Notes: generated from the letters alone by a model not told the origin. Positions 28,581 through 40,624 are shown, numbered from the stretch's first letter. The stretch is 64,000 nt of DNA from Symsagittifera roscoffensis (GCF_963678635.1 NC_087065.1:77567396-77631395), one strand, 5' to 3'. Program-made: numbers and translations.

Positions 28581-28831
28581 ATCAACCTTTGCCTTGACCA
28601 TATCCTCTCAATGGCTTTGGGTATTCTCAAAACCTTGCAGGTGGTTCTGAAAAGATCTAAATTCCGGTTCATCTTCACGTTGCTTAGTTGCTCAGCTGTC
28701 GGCACGGCCGTCTCCTGCTCACTTGAGCCCGCATTAGCTTCCAACCATATCACTGCCAGCATGGCAGTAACCAGCACGATTGACACTTGTTGATTTTGGT
28801 CGGGCAACCCCGTGGAGTACAACTCCTCCAC
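28581..28831 (-). pseudogene. Terminal signal-peptide ORF, minus copy (cut by gap)
   Basis: Met at 28831, then MEELYSTGLPDQNQQ, hydrophobic core VSIVLVTAMLAVIWL (28786-28742), EANA-GSS as a likely signal peptidase site, then EQLSNVKMNRNLDLF and KVLRIPKAIERIWSRQRL at the gap edge. It matches + 16152 onward residue for residue with no stop, and has Trp where the + copies have TGA. Hydrophobicity and the AxA-like site together suggest a secreted protein. Only 83 codons are visible. Confidence 0.65.
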
Positions 28832-28877
28832 GTCCCCACACTAACACCAGATTCCCGCGTTTGGGGTACCATAACGT

Positions 28878-29593
28878 CTATGCCAGGCAGTGACAAGGAT
28901 ACTCCCCATGGGTCATCAGTATGTTCCTTCGGGTCCAATACCCTGAGGCTCCCAGCAACGGTTCCACTTCCATCATGATCCTGTGTACATCCTCCTTTTC
29001 ATCTATGGTGGGGAATTTGGTGGGTAACGCTCCACTCGCTATCCGCTTCTGGAATTCACTCACATTACCCTCAGTCAACCTCATGAAGTCTTCAACCACT
29101 ACGTCCTGCAATTCGCCTTCAGATCTCTTCGGGACAGCCCGAATGATTTTCGTCAGTAAATCGTATGACCTTTCCGACATCCTGGCTACCCTCACGCACT
29201 TTGGAACAGAGAAGAGTTGGTCGACCAACACCTGCTGTGTTCTCGCGTCCATCACCACCATGTGCGTAGGGTACCTACTATTGCAATTTGGTGCAGATCT
29301 CGAACGCACCAAATATTTCGAACCAGTTGGTCTATGATAGGCCTCACTGTCCTTCAAATTCATTTCGTTTTCCAGAGCCTCTCGCCAGCCCCAGTCTTTT
29401 GCTCTGTCTGTAGTGATTCTGGGAACACTTCCACACTAAGGGACGTCACTAGCCCATGGGCACGCTCTAGGCGTTCCAGTGATTCTACAGAGCTTGTCAT
29501 GCTGCAAAATCCCAAGGCAGTGATCAAGTTCACTTCCGTTACTCCATGACAGCCCGCAATCAACTCCATTCCACTCTTGTCCGACATGCTCAA
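28878..29593 (-). pseudogene. Giant ORF, minus copy: cysteine-rich C-terminal domain, last part
   Basis: Two overlapping frames, 29593-29360 (MELIAGCHGVTEVNLITALGF, LVTSLSVEVFPESLQTEQK) and 29363-28878 (HRPTGSKYLV, FSVPKCVRVARMSERSYDLL, DEKEDVHRIMMEVEPLL, MTHGEYPCHCLA). A frameshift separates them near 29362. They correspond to + 15400-16090. The TAG at 28878-28880 probably marks the true end of the giant ORF, since the + copy also ends within 11 codons of it. Some Cys of the + copy are replaced here (for example NCNSRY for MCKSRY keeps its Cys, while HRPTG replaces CRPSG). Confidence 0.65.
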
Positions 29594-30322
29594 CCTCCCA
29601 TACAGTTGCGCCAGTTGGCGATGCTGCTCACGCTCACTCAGCGTATTCAGGCAGTGCCCCGAGTTTCACACATGTCCGTCCATTCCACTACTGTGGGCTA
29701 GACAGTTACCATGTCTCAACCAATTACTCGATAGATTTCCCTCGGATGGTTCCGTGGATGGGTTGCTCTTCTGCTTCGTTATTCTCAGGGCCAGCAGATG
29801 GTGTATCATAGCCAGATCGTGTAGACTCGCGTCATCATCCAAGTCCAACGTGACATCTGCCGTCATGTCCCAGGTTAAACCAGCGTTTGGATGTGGACAC
29901 CAGGAAGGCTTCATGAGCTCCCACATGATTACTAAGCTGGTCTTCAAGGGACCGTCCCAAGAACCACAATCAAAACTCTTTTGCCCCTTTAGCTCGTGAA
30001 CCGAGGGTTCGACCAATCGTTCCTCCAAGATGATTCCCAGCTTGGGTTGTTCCACCATCAACATGCCAGTTTCCTTGGTCCGCTCAACCCTGAAATCAAG
30101 TAACACAATTTGCTCGTAATCAAAGTATGCTTCCGTGGCTTCCTCGTCCGCGAAAGGATTGTACGCCATCCCTGGTATACTTGACACATACTGGAATGAC
30201 CTCAACTTCCCCAGAGTCGTGGAGACCTTTTGTCCCCTGACTGCTTCATTCGACTCTCGGCTCACTTTCAGCTCCTTGTTGGAGCATCTTTTCACTTCTT
30301 CCAACCTGCGACAGCTTTCCAT
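29594..30322 (-). pseudogene. Giant ORF, minus copy: cysteine-rich domain, first part
   Basis: Frame 30322-29666 reads LEEVKRCSNKELKVSRES, YVSSIPGMAYNPFADEEA, FDYEQIVLLDFRVER, LGIILEERLVEPSVHEL, VIMWELMKPSWCPHPNAGL and NWLRHGNCLAHSSGMDGHV. It aligns with + 14660-15310. WELMKPSWCPHPNA keeps Trp where + unit 1 has a stop. A stop at 29666 and a short unreadable stretch to 29593 replace the GLDC motif region of the + copy. No LINE is inserted in this copy. Confidence 0.65.
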
Positions 30323-31331
30323 GTCGTTCGATTCCTTACTTGGTATGCGCAGGGCATGTCCTGATATCGCTCCAGGAGTGCCCTCAGAAAGTTTTGTTCA
30401 CAATCAACTCCCCTTGCCGAATGGTTTTTATGCATTCTCCCAAGGCACGCGTGGGGATACGATCCACTATGAACCTCACGAAGCAAAGGGCATATTTGCG
30501 CTTAGCCCAGGCTATCGCCGATTTGACTCTAGAAATCAATACTCGCAGGGCTTCTATCAATTCCAGTTCCTGTTCCTTTGATTTCGAGTCGTTGTTGGCC
30601 TCATATTCTGACTTCTTGATTCCCATCAAACACCAGGCCAGTCGTACTTGCAAGTCAGTTCTTGCACAAGGATAGGCCAGGTATGCTGCCACCGTCGCAG
30701 GTGCATGCATCGTCTCGTCGAAGTATCTTTGGATTGCCGCCCTCCAAGAGATTTCCAGCAGTTTTTCCAGCCCGATTTTGTTTGCCTCCGGGGACATCAC
30801 CGTGCCGTATTTTTTCCGATTCAAGTTAGAATTCCCCGTCAGCTCCTTCAGATACTCCTTCATGGCTTGCTTCTCGTTCCAGGCCATCAGGTGCCCTCTT
30901 GCGGAATTCCTCGCCTTAAGCATCTCTACATAACCCCCTGCTGGATCTCCAACGTGGACTGAGTCTGGTGCTGTGATCCGACTATACTCGACCACGTCGA
31001 GTTGTCCCTCCAGCTTCATCCTGGCCATGTTGGTTCGCGAGGGCTTGTAATCACCAAGTCCTCCAGATCCACACTGAGTGATGACTTCCATTTCTAGCTT
31101 GGTATCAGCCAGAGTCCGTGCGTTTTTCTTCAATCTCGTGGCCGTTGTGGTCAAACCTGCCAATAGCATAGGGGGTATCAGGATCTCTTTTTCTCCCCCG
31201 GCCAGCGTCGCACCATCTCCTTGTCCACTCTCACCTGGACGAGCTACTCTTGCCAACGAGGGCACCACTGTACTGGCTTTTGTCTTAGCCAATTTCTGGT
31301 TCACAGCTCTCCTTCCTGTCTTTCCTTTCAA
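30323..31331 (-). pseudogene. Giant ORF, minus copy: region equivalent to + parts 6 end and 7
   Basis: 315-codon frame 31331-30384: PPMLLAGLTTTATRLKKNAR, LEMEVITQCGSGGLGDYKPS, GDPAGGYVEMLKARNSARG, LEISWRAAIQRYFDETM, RTDLQVRLAWCLMGIKKSEY, YALCFVRFIVDRIPTRALGE, CIKTIRQGELIVNKTF. It shows the uninterrupted reading across the point (ALGE-CIKTI, about 30435) where the + copy carries the LINE fragment. After 30384 the homology continues in frame 30486-30292 (LRALLERYQDMPCAYQVRN). Confidence 0.7.
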
Positions 31332-31934
31332 CCGCTTCAGCCCTTTTTTGGCTCGCCTGACGGGTAACTTTCTCGTGATCTGCTGATCATCGGCACTGTC
31401 CTCTGTAACTGACTCGGTCAGATGATCAGACTATAAGGAGCTCATTAGTTTCTCCAGAACCTCGTGCATGATGGGATGATACAACCCCACCTTCATTACG
31501 GACTGCGTCCAGTACCTGCGTATCATGTCCCATGTCCTCTCCATAGAGGTCACTCGGCTCCAGGTCACTCCTGCCTTGCGTTCAAGTTCGCTCTGGTATC
31601 TCTCCCGTTCCTCTTCAGGTAGCGTGCTCAGGAAGAATACCCTCATGGTCTCTTCAATTCTCCTCCTCCTTGGCGATTCATGGAGCAGTTTCTGTAGGTC
31701 CCTACTCCGGTAGTCCATTGCCAGGCTTATTGGATTCACTGGGGATAAGCTAGCCGGCGCCTCCCTCGTAGGGGACATGAAAGACGATGGTGTCATCAGC
31801 AATAGCTTCCCATTGACTTCCCCGTCGCCGTCTTCACTAAACTGGTATTCCAACAAGTCTCTCTCCAACGCTCCTAGGTCCAATCCACCCAACTTTTCTC
31901 CCTTTCCCTCCGTGTGATCGTCGTCCTGATCCAT
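31332..31934 (-). pseudogene. Giant ORF, minus copy: acidic segment and SPRRRRIE region
   Basis: Frame 31934-31431 reads acidic sequence, then LLHESPRRRRIEETMRVFFL, STLPEEERERYQSELERKAG, QSVMKVGLYHPIMHEVLEKL. It is in the same frame as 31331-30384 and separated from it only by a TAG at 31431-31433. It aligns with + 12450-12800 (LMESPRRRRIEGSARVPFLG, LPEEEWEVHHRDHESRTG). The acidic low-complexity part is shorter than in the + copy. Confidence 0.6.
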
Positions 31935-32954
31935 CAGTTCATCATCAATCGTGTCTGGTTATGGTCCAGGTTTCAAGGTGCCTTGTCGCATGTCCATGCC
32001 TTGTCAGATCCCCTGCGTGATAGAATAATCGTCATTCACCAGGAATTCTACCGAGTCATCGCCACATGGCGCCAGATCGTCGATCGATATGTACGTGCCT
32101 CCTCTGCACTCCTTTACCACTTCCAATGTTACCACTTTCTTTTTTCCTGACCACTTCAATCGTGACAAGTCATCTGCGGGTGTATACACATCATTCCACG
32201 CACCTCTGATCTCCTGGAAGTTGGTGCCTTTATCTTCTTCCGGCTCCAAGCATCGTGAAACGTGAAGTCGAACGTGTGCATGGCCGCAATGTTCCAACTA
32301 ATGAATCGCGGCTCCATCCCTTCACTCCATTTCAGCATTCTCTCTTCCGCATCACGAGCCGCTCCGATGCGAGGGGCAATGGCAGGAGACGTGACTCCCA
32401 ACAACACCCTCCTTATCGGTGGATACCAGGGGCCATTGGTCCGGAAGCGGCCTGGACCCGTAAAGCCACGCTTGCTGATTTTCTTTGACGTGTGCATATG
32501 TTTCCGGCCAAAGTGGGACTCGCATTGCCTCTCCTGAATCCTTCACCACTGGTCGCAGTTTCCAAATCTTCGGATTAAACTGGACATGGGAAAGGTCCTC
32601 GCTGCCCATTCGGCACTTGAAGTTGTTGTTGAAGTCCATCAACACCCAACCCGGCTCCGCTATTCTCCCGAATAACCTGTCGTCGCTGGCCAACCCTCTC
32701 AGCTCCTTCTGTTCCACCCAATTCAGCACGGAACAATCCACAACTGAGACTAAGTTGACATACAACACCGAGTTCCTGTATGCCTTCACTTGCACGTGCA
32801 GGAACACAAATGACATCACGGGTCCGTACACCGCTGTGATGAACTCCCTCAGTCCATGGACTAGAGCCAGCGGATCGATCTGCATCATTACATTCAGATC
32901 TGTCAGCAAGGGAATGCCATAATACTGTTTGCATTCACCCGCTCCCGTCGCCAC
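31935..32954 (-). pseudogene. Giant ORF, minus copy: globular domain equivalent to + part 6 start
   Basis: Frame 32954-32352 (LLTDLNVMMQIDPLALVHGL, ITAVYGPVMSFVFLHVQVKAYR, WVLMDFNNNFKCRMG, IWKLRPVVKDSGEAMRVPLW), then a shift to frame 32497-32156 (GPWYPPIRRVLLGVTSPAIAP, WSEGMEPRFISWN), then back to frame 32297-32004. Two compensating indels near 32400 and 32230 explain this. The + copy reads the whole stretch openly (11258-12200). The return to frame 2 (31934, 31331) supports an originally continuous ORF. Confidence 0.6.
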
Positions 32955-32984
32955 CTTATCTTCTTCTGTGATACTCCTATTCTG

Positions 32985-34127
32985 TTACAGGAGGTATTGG
33001 GGCAAGAGGATCCTCCAATCCTTCATTTTCCTGAAGGAGGCGGTTTCCAACTGCGCGTTGAATTCACGACTCGCTCCCTGAAATTGTTCGTGGTAGCGTA
33101 ATAGCACGAGCAAATCGCCCAACCGACCATATGTCATGGCGATCAGGGTAAGGAGTCCATCCAATCTCAGGTCCGCCAACGCTTGGGTGAAGAGATTCGC
33201 AGGTCCCTTCACAAAGTTCTCGTGACCTAACTTCACGTACAGTGCTAGTACCAAACCAATCGACAGTTTCCGGATGTCCTTGACAAAGCTCGCGATCAGA
33301 TTCCGGGAGGCCCTCGGGTAACACGTTGACAGGAAGGATGGCGTCCACCCCACTCCCATTCCACCCAAGATAGCGTCTGATCTCTCATATTGTGCCCTCG
33401 TGGCCAAAATATCAGCTTGGAATTTATCTAACGACATCGTGTTCCCGTCTTGCATCAATTGTAACATCATGCCTCCGGCTAACTCCTTCTCGTTGAACAA
33501 GTTTTTCAGATAAGTGTGTACCTCCTTGATTACTACCGGTGCATGCTCGAACGCATCTTCTCCCAAGGTACACACTCTTGGCGACAAGCACAACCATGAG
33601 TTGGTGTGTGGCTTCGTCCGCAAAGCCAACGCCATGAGGTCCTCTTCCGCCGATGTCATATTTCTTCTGACCATCCTCCCCTGTTCATTTCTCACATAAT
33701 CCATCTGCCTGAACCAGAGGTCATTGGCCGCATGTTGCACTAACAAGTGATCATTATCTACCCCTGGCCTCAACTTCAGTAACCTGGCGAAGTTGGACAG
33801 CTCCAACCCCAGGACTTCATCCAGCACCAACCGAGTTGTGCTGCAATCCTTGAATCCCTGGATGGCATCGGAAAAGTCTGCACAGATGGCCGGAAGCTCG
33901 CAATGGGGTGGGTAATAGTTGTTTGGGTCCACCATCTTGTTTGGCGCAGGTATTATCACGCTGAATCGTCCCCCTGCCAGAGTAGTGACCATCGTATGCA
34001 CAAACTGTAGGGGTTCAGGCAGTGTGGCGCATCCCGGTGATAGCACGAAAATGATCTTCACCACATTCTTGGTGAATTGTCGCTGCACTGATGCCTCCAC
34101 CTCGTTCATGGCAGAGAGCAACGTCAT
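32985..34127 (-). pseudogene. Giant ORF, minus copy: SGNH-like tail and helical domain
   Basis: 380-codon frame: VVKIIFVLSPGCATLPEPLQF, NNYYPPHCELPAICADFSDAI, RLVLDEVLGLELSNFARLLKL, RPGVDNDHLLVQHAANDLWF, ALALRTKPHTNSWLCLSPRV, ILGGMGVGWTPSFLSTCYPR, LRLDGLLTLIAMTYGRLGDL. The + copy needs a frameshift (near 10415) to cover the same stretch, so this copy gives the original reading. TAA at 32985-32987 (YLL-stop-QNRS) stands where the + copy has CAA. Beyond it the same frame continues as 32954-32352. Confidence 0.65.
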
Positions 34128-35565
34128 TATAGCCTCTTCTATGACCTCATTGCTCGGATTGATCCATCCGTCAGACGGGACAATAACCCTCTACTCTACA
34201 GGTGGTCATTCGAGCCGGCAATTATTATCACCTGCGGATCCATGCCGATCGCCCGCCGCACGCTTATCCTCATGCCTGCCGATTGCCCCTAGTCCAACTT
34301 AGGCGCTGTCAGGAAAATCACATCCGGCCAAAAGAGAGAACGGGGCGTGTAGAGATAGTCTGAACTGGCCACTATCAAATATTTGGCAGCCTTTACATCC
34401 AAAAATCATAGGCAGCAAACAGGCTGTCACCCACTGATGCCTTCAATCCCGCGTATCTCCTATCATCCTCCTCCACCGAGGTCGCTCGGGGATAGTCTCT
34501 CGAATACTCACCAGGCGCCTGGCCGGGTGGTTTGGCTAACTGCCTATACAGCTTGTGGTGCTTGTTACCGGGCCTATTCTCTGCCAGAAATTTGCCCTTC
34601 TGAGCAGGTGGTGTCAATTCTCTGGCTCTCCGACGGACGTCCGTAAGAGATCGGGTATTCAAGGGCCCAAAGGTATTGTCCTGAGGCAATCCATCAAGGT
34701 CCACGAACCTGAGCGTAGTCGCGGAGCTAAACTGTTCCTGTTCCGCTAACGGCCAGTCCACGCCCGGTATTCGATATAATCCCGACACTGTGCGAACATC
34801 TCCACCGATCATTCTTCTTGCATCCTCTCGACAGGTCAATGTGCTCATTTTCAATTTTGCTGACATGTCCGTCTTATACTGTCCCCAACCGCTGGGGTCT
34901 GGAAGGTTCCAAAGCAGCACGCTGCTTGATTCAACTCCTTCCGCCGGCATGGCACTCGTCGATTGGTTTGCTGTCGAAGCAGGAGTTGCCATGGCGGGCG
35001 GGTTACTTGTCCTAGACACGGTCTGGGAGCTAGCTTGACTCTGATCAACAGATCTGCCAAGTCGGTTCTCCAATGGTTGTCTTCTAGGGAGACGAGCAAT
35101 CCCCAACCTTTCCCTCACATCCGAGCTTGGAGCAACGGGAGCGGCTGCACCCGTTTCCATTGCCAGGGGCCCAAGGCGATTGGCGAGTGATTCCGGCACG
35201 TTAACCCTCACTCTACCTCCTCCAGTCGAACTGGTCCGAGCCAGTGAGTTGGTTGTCCTCAATTCTTGCTCCATTTCCCTTATCTGCGTCTGGAACACGG
35301 TGTTTATCCAGCATTTCCCTTGTTGGGTATTGAAATGTATACCATCTCTGGTAAGCGCCAGACGACCAATCATGCGCAGCATGTTCTCAAGATCCATGAG
35401 TCGCAGCTCGCTGGGATTACTTCTCACCAGACTGCGGGTCATCTCGTTCCGCCGGGTCACGTTGCCGTTCATAAAATCCGCCACCGGCGTGCCCACTTCC
35501 GGTTTCTGCGGTATCGTGCACATCACCACGAGACTGGGCCTGTATTTCTCCTTCAGTTCGTTCAA
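34128..35565 (-). pseudogene. Giant ORF, minus copy: SGNH block V, linker, second SGNH-like domain start
   Basis: 390-codon frame 35565-34393. It starts within the first SGNH domain (SLVVMCTIPQ, then TRDGIHF with Asp 74 and His 77 as block V). A Pro/Ser/Thr linker contains ANRLG, RERLG and ENRLG. Then DARRMIGGDVRTVSGLYRIP, TTLRFVDLDGLPQDNTFGPL and RRYAGLKASVGDSLFAAYDF. The frame is lost at 34393; the following 270 bp hold the decayed equivalent of the GINDHL region. Matches + 8640-10150. Confidence 0.65.
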
Positions 35566-36956
35566 AAGGCAGACCAGTAGGGGCTCCCCTTGCCCTCTGG
35601 GTTTACAGGGGCCCTCAAAACGTCATTGGTCGCGAGCATTATCACCAACGTGTCTAGGTGATCCACGCTCTGGAACTCCATCATTTTGATGACCTGAGCC
35701 ACGAAAGCTCCTCCGAAAGATAGAACAGTTGTCTCACCATTGACAAGGATCTCGTTCAGATCCCTCACTAAAGTATCTCCCACAACCAAATGACGACTCC
35801 CTGGGGGATTTGCCTGGTTGCTTATGGTGGGGTTCCAGCCCATGCCATTCAAACAAGCTCGAGGATACTCCGCGGCTACTTGCACGAACTGGTCGCGTAC
35901 CGTTAGGTTCTTCCTGACTTCAACCACGCGAGATTTCTGAATCGTTCCGCCATGTGTAGTCCCCGTTGGTACTATGGCTCGAGGTATTCGCTCCGAGCCA
36001 CTTGAGGAACGATCAAGGCGCTGAGAAGGGACGAACCTACCCAGCGTCCGGCCAGTGGCCCTGTTGATCTCGTTCGTTGCTGCTCTGACCTCCTGATTGA
36101 CTGACTCTTGAAACTGGGGAGCCAGATACGTGTCTGAAGGATCCGGTATCGTATTCCTCAGGTTTGGAGCAGACTGTGATGTCTGCCGAGGAGCCTCGGG
36201 ATCTCTCGGTGCGCACAGATCCTGTGCCTTTGTCCTGGGATGAGTGTCCCTAGATCCCTCCGAGGAGTTCATTGTCGCCAGAACCTCCGGTGACACTTGA
36301 CTCATTCTTGCCATATATAGCTCCTTCAGGTGTTTTATCTCTTCTTCCTTGAAGGCCATTTGCATATCCTCGAACTTCTTCTTCCATTCGTCTTTTTCTC
36401 GAGCTATTTCCCTGTACTCCTGCAGCTTGGCACACAGCTCGTTCTGATCCTTATTCTTCTTCTCCAACGTCTCAATCGTCTCCGAGGTCTGGAGCTCTAT
36501 CTCGTTCATCCTCACTCTCTTCAGTGGAGGAGCAGCTGTTGGAGAATCCACTGAGTGTGACGGGCCCGGCCCATCACCAAGTCTTTTCGCTCCGATGAGC
36601 GGCTCCACAGGTTGAACAGGTAGGGGCATCTCACCTAGCCGGTGATCCCTCTGCTCATCTAGTCCCGGCTCACGAGCCAAGTCGTGGCCTGACATTTCTC
36701 CTCGCCGCCATCTCATCAGTCGGTTTCGACCTCTCTCGGCGGTCCCGGACTCACCGTAGGCCAATATCAACACTGCTGCGGTGGGGCGGTTCCCTCGACC
36801 CTCTCGTCCTAACGCATTGAGGAGCGCGACCACGAACATCGCCAGTCCCGGGTCTTCTTGCGCAAAATCACAATCAATCAGCCGCTGATATATCTCGTCT
36901 AGAGTCGCTCCTAGACTCACTGAGACAAATTTTATCAAATCAATTGTGTCAGTCAT
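35562..36956 (-). pseudogene. Giant ORF, minus copy: N-terminus, coiled coil, SGNH domain start (GDT)
   Basis: 464 codons from ATG 36956. Residues 1-95 match the + N-terminal domain (LIDCDFAQEDPGLAMFVVAL, NRPTAAVLILAYGESG, LMRWRRGEMSGHDLA). A coiled coil lies at about 155-225, then IPDPSDTYLAP, a basic linker, and the SGNH start: HLVVGDTLVRDL (Gly 393, Asp 394, Thr 395), SFGGAF and MLATNDVL (Asn 444). Thr replaces the nucleophile Ser and Ala the block III Gly, so catalysis is doubtful. The frame shifts 17 codons later into 35565-34393. This copy reads openly through the part of the + copy that is frameshifted at 8100-8250. Confidence 0.75.
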
Positions 36957-37359
36957 CTTTCTATCGTGTGTTTCTTGTCGTCGTGTTCTTTCGATTCTTC
37001 AAGTTAGGTCAATAAACAAAATTGGATCAATCAAGATCTAAAAAGCAAGTCACGACTTAAAACCGTCATTTCATGCCGCACCATTTCTAGGATAAAACAT
37101 CATTCACATCTGTTAAAGCTATACATCGAAATTCTTTTTTCGATCTTGATTCAAAAATTAGCACCAAGGTGGATCGTCCAGCTGTAACCTTAACAAATGA
37201 GCGCTGTCACCTTCACTACCTGGAGTGTTCCAGGTCTTTTATGATACAAACATCGCATAAAATATACCCTAACAATAACATAACACATAAACATCACATA
37301 TTCACACTATTGCATAAAAGCATAATCCCTAATAGCTAACCTATGACTTAATCGTAATG
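36957..37359 (-). other. Spacer before giant ORF, minus copy
   Basis: About 400 bp, non-coding, equivalent to + 6985-7379. It keeps the TG-rich block (complement of acataacacataaacatcac, 37278-37297) and the acceptor-like site at 37038. No other feature is seen. Confidence 0.6.
37038..37048 (-). promoter_or_regulatory. Putative 3' splice site upstream of minus giant ORF
   Basis: On the minus strand: TTGCTTTTTAG, then ATCTTGATTGATC; 81 bases before the ATG at 36956. The flanking exon-side bases match the + copy (ATCCTGATTGATC) more closely than the rest of the spacer does. Confidence 0.5.
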
Positions 37360-38998
37360 CCTATAAAGTGAATTTAATAAAAACCACTTATTGCCGAATG
37401 CAACTCCTAGTATATTCTCAGATAGTACTTTTTATGTAAGTAAACCTCTATGTCAGTTACCGAAAATATCACGTGTACATGGGCATATAACTCACTCGGA
37501 TGTAGCTTTCCCCTATTGGGAACCTAGACTGGTAACGAGAGAGAGGTCACTCCTCTCTCAACCAGAAAATCCCTAAGTCGAGTTAAGGCCAATACCAAGC
37601 AGTCTGGAGTTACGGGTTGCTTATCAGTGGCCTTAGTGAACAGGAAACACAAATATTTCCCTGGTATCTGTGATGCAACAGGGGGGCAGTGCTATCATCC
37701 CTCCCACACCAGGCCTCTGTTTCCATAAAAAACTCGATATTCTTATACTCTTTTTTAAACTCAGCCGCTAGTGCTGTTTTGAAGCTTACATCCGCGGTTA
37801 TCGCTATAGCGCATGTACGTTCCGTGAGTATGAAATCGCCGTCCGTTATGACAATATTGTTTGAATAATGGTTCGGTAGGTCAAAATAAGATTCAACAAT
37901 TTGTCCAAAGGTAGTTTTTTTTAGCGTTCTCGCCTTCTGTCTCCAGTTCTCCGGTTTCCCTTGCCACTTTTAATTTTTTATTGATCAGGTTTTCGGTGTG
38001 GGTGACTCCTAGAATTTCTTCTTCCACCTCCACTCGCTCGGTCAACTCCAGGCCCAGTGGCAGATTGCAATTATCCACCACCTCATTCCCGTCGTTTTTG
38101 TCACGCGTACCCCTTTCATTCACTTCACAAGCAGGATCCACTATCAAATAGTCTCCCTCTTGCATGTCCGCTGGGATGCACCAGTCCTCTGATGAGGCTT
38201 TGTTCGGTTTGATGTTTTCGTAATGAGCTGCTCTTCCGGTGCTCAATCGATAAAAACGACCTCCTTGTTGCACTTCTGTTATCTGAAATGGGCCGCGCCA
38301 TTTTTTTAAATAATTTTTTAGTTCCTTTTGGTGAAACTACTTCCTGGAACACCCAGACGTAATCGCCAACTGAGTAGGTTTTTGTATCCGCAGTCATTTT
38401 ATTAAATCTCCTTTTTTGTCTAATTTGCGCCTGTTGCGTGTTCCTCCTGCATAAAACATTGAGGTGCTGCTGCTTTCTAATAACATCACGAGGTACGTTT
38501 GCGGTGTTGTTCTTTTCCATTCATACTCAGGGTAGAAGAACGTTAACGGAAGGGCTTTTTCGTGACCAGTTAGCATCGTATGCGGACTAATTCCCGTGGT
38601 GGAATGCTCTGTGCTGTTGTAAGCGCCCATCACTTTCGGCAAGTGTCTATCCCAGTCATCCTTTTAGCGTGAGCAATAAACTCTCAACATGGATACCAGT
38701 GTGCGATTCTGCCTTTCAACTAGGCCATTCGTTTGTTGGTGATAAGTGGTCGAGTGGGCCTGTGCCACCTGCGACCTCTTCATTAACTCCTTCTTGAGAT
38801 CACCCACGAATGCTTTACCATTGTCCGGTTGGAATGTGATGGGGCAGCCGTGCCTCGCTATCTACACTTTTATCATGTGATCGCACGTTTGTTCCGCCGA
38901 TGCTGTGATGCAGGGGCTACTCTGCGTATTTCGTGAAATGATCGATCATTACCAGCACCTGATTATAGCCCGTGGCTGTCATGCAAATCTTCTGATGA
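37360..38998 (-). pseudogene. pol: Unit D2: integrase core, C-terminal domain and post-integrase remnant
   Basis: Fragments, in order from 38998: the first catalytic Asp context (rc of gatcaatttgcac, QID), the SDNG-type Asp region near 38820, the NGLVERQN Glu region near 38720, GAYNSTEHSTTGISPHTML (38642-38394), VGDYVWVFQEVV (38520-38125) and FYRLSTGRAAHYENIKP (38273-37893). Frame 38273 then jumps from TERVEVEEEILG to VTHTENLINKK, so about 600 bp of the post-integrase ORF are deleted. The rest of that ORF runs with decay to 37360 (LTRLRDFL, NRGKLHP, VIFS and YLHKKY equivalents). Several stops: non-functional. Confidence 0.7.
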
Positions 38999-40624
38999 TC
39001 AATTTGCACTACTTCGTTGAATCCCGATGATTCTATTGACTGCAGTGGGAACCTTAGTTTCCTGGGGTTCTTTGTCTTGATAATAGTTAGCAAACCCCAA
39101 AAAGCTCATCAGTTGAGTGTCGTTCTTAGGTGCCTTCCAGGTCAAGACCGCTTCGACCGCTTCGGGATCCGGTCTCACTCCATGCTTATCCACAAGGCGG
39201 CCCAGATAATTTATGGAGTCTCTGAGGATTTCTTACTTTGAGTCTTTACACTTCAGGCCCGCCTGCTTCATGTAAGTAAACACCTCATCCAACCTCTCTA
39301 TGTGATCCTCTAGGGTTGGCGTTGCGATCACGACATCATCGACATAACACATGATGAGGTTCCCGTATTTCTTTGTTACATTCGTGAGTGCCTGGGCCAT
39401 AAGTCAATGGAATGTGGCCGTCGCGTTGCACAATCCAAACGGCATCCTCTTCCGCTGGAACAATCCCAGCTCGCACGCTCAGCCCGCTTTCTCCCGATCT
39501 TGCTTTCTGAGTGGCACTTGCCAGAACGCAGAGCCCAAATCCAACGTCGTGAAGAACTTCGCGTCCCCCAGCTTGGAAAGGCTCTCATCGATACGGGGAA
39601 TCGGGTATGCGTCCTTTATCGTCACTGCGTTCAAGTAACGGAAATCACAACAAAACCTGAGTTGCCCCCTTTTTTCTTGGCCATTACCACGCCACAATCC
39701 ACGAGGACTTCGACGGCTCGATCATGTCGTACTCCATTAACATCTCGATTTCTTTTCTGCATGCTTCCGACTTATTTGGTATCATCCTCCTTGCCCCTTC
39801 CCTATGAGTCACCGAGCCCTCTTCTATCTCAATCTCGTGTTCTACAAAATTGCGGCAACCGATGTCGGCCTTATGCTTCGAAAAAACGTCTGCATTCCGA
39901 TTTAGCACCGCCCTGAGCGAATCTAGTTCTTTGTCCAATATTTTACCCTCCAGATGTTCTATCTCGGGCAGGTCAGGTTTATTTGCTGCTAACTCTGTTT
40001 CTGTCGGTCTCTCGGGAAATTCGAACAACTAGACAACCCAACATCTGTCTCCGACTTCATTCAAAACAATTTCTTAGAAGATTTCAATTCATTTATTCTC
40101 TTCAGTATACATTCGTGGTTCGCGTGCAAGGGACATTTAGTTACATCGAACGTTTTCAAGTTCTCCACACTCTGAAAATCTGAGTTGGGCAATGCGTAGC
40201 CAAGTTTCTTTCTCCTCTGTTTTGTCACTGTGGTTGCTTCTGTGTTCAACAACACACTCAAACACAGTCCGCTCTGAGTGAGTGATAAGCTTCTTCCTAA
40301 AATAGCCGAGCTTTTACTGTTTGGATTTGGTACCAGACACATCTGTCTGTCATTACTGAGTTCATTCAAGTTCCTCATCCTAAACGTCGCTACTACGGCT
40401 TGGTTTGGCTTCAATCTAACTTTTCGATCCAGAAAAATTGGAACCTTTGCCTGTTTATTTAAGATCTTATTAAGAGGTTTCTTTTCATACTTCTTCTCAG
40501 GATCTTGGATCCTGATCAACCCGTCACTGAGGTCGATCGTGGCATCAAAGTTGCGTACGAAGTCCCTCCCAGGATGTATTGATCGGATTATTCCAAATTT
40601 TCCACTACCAGGAAGCTCATCCAA
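38999..40624 (-). pseudogene. pol: Unit D2: protease end and RT, with RT-to-integrase deletion
   Basis: 40624-40061 covers the stretch after the protease (GRDFVRNFDATIDLSDGLIR, QAVVATFRMRNLNELSN). 40028-39684 is the RT N-terminus, 39697-39376 the palm (FCCDFRYLNAVTIKDAYPIP, FTTLDLGSAFWQV). YVDD lies near 39340. The thumb (HGVRPDPEAVEAVLTW, MSFLGFANYYQ) ends at about 39085, where the sequence jumps directly into the integrase linker (EPQETKVP, matching DPRKVRFP). RT thumb end, RNase H and the integrase zinc domain (+ equivalent about 2600-4765) are missing. Unit C has the same junction. Confidence 0.75.
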
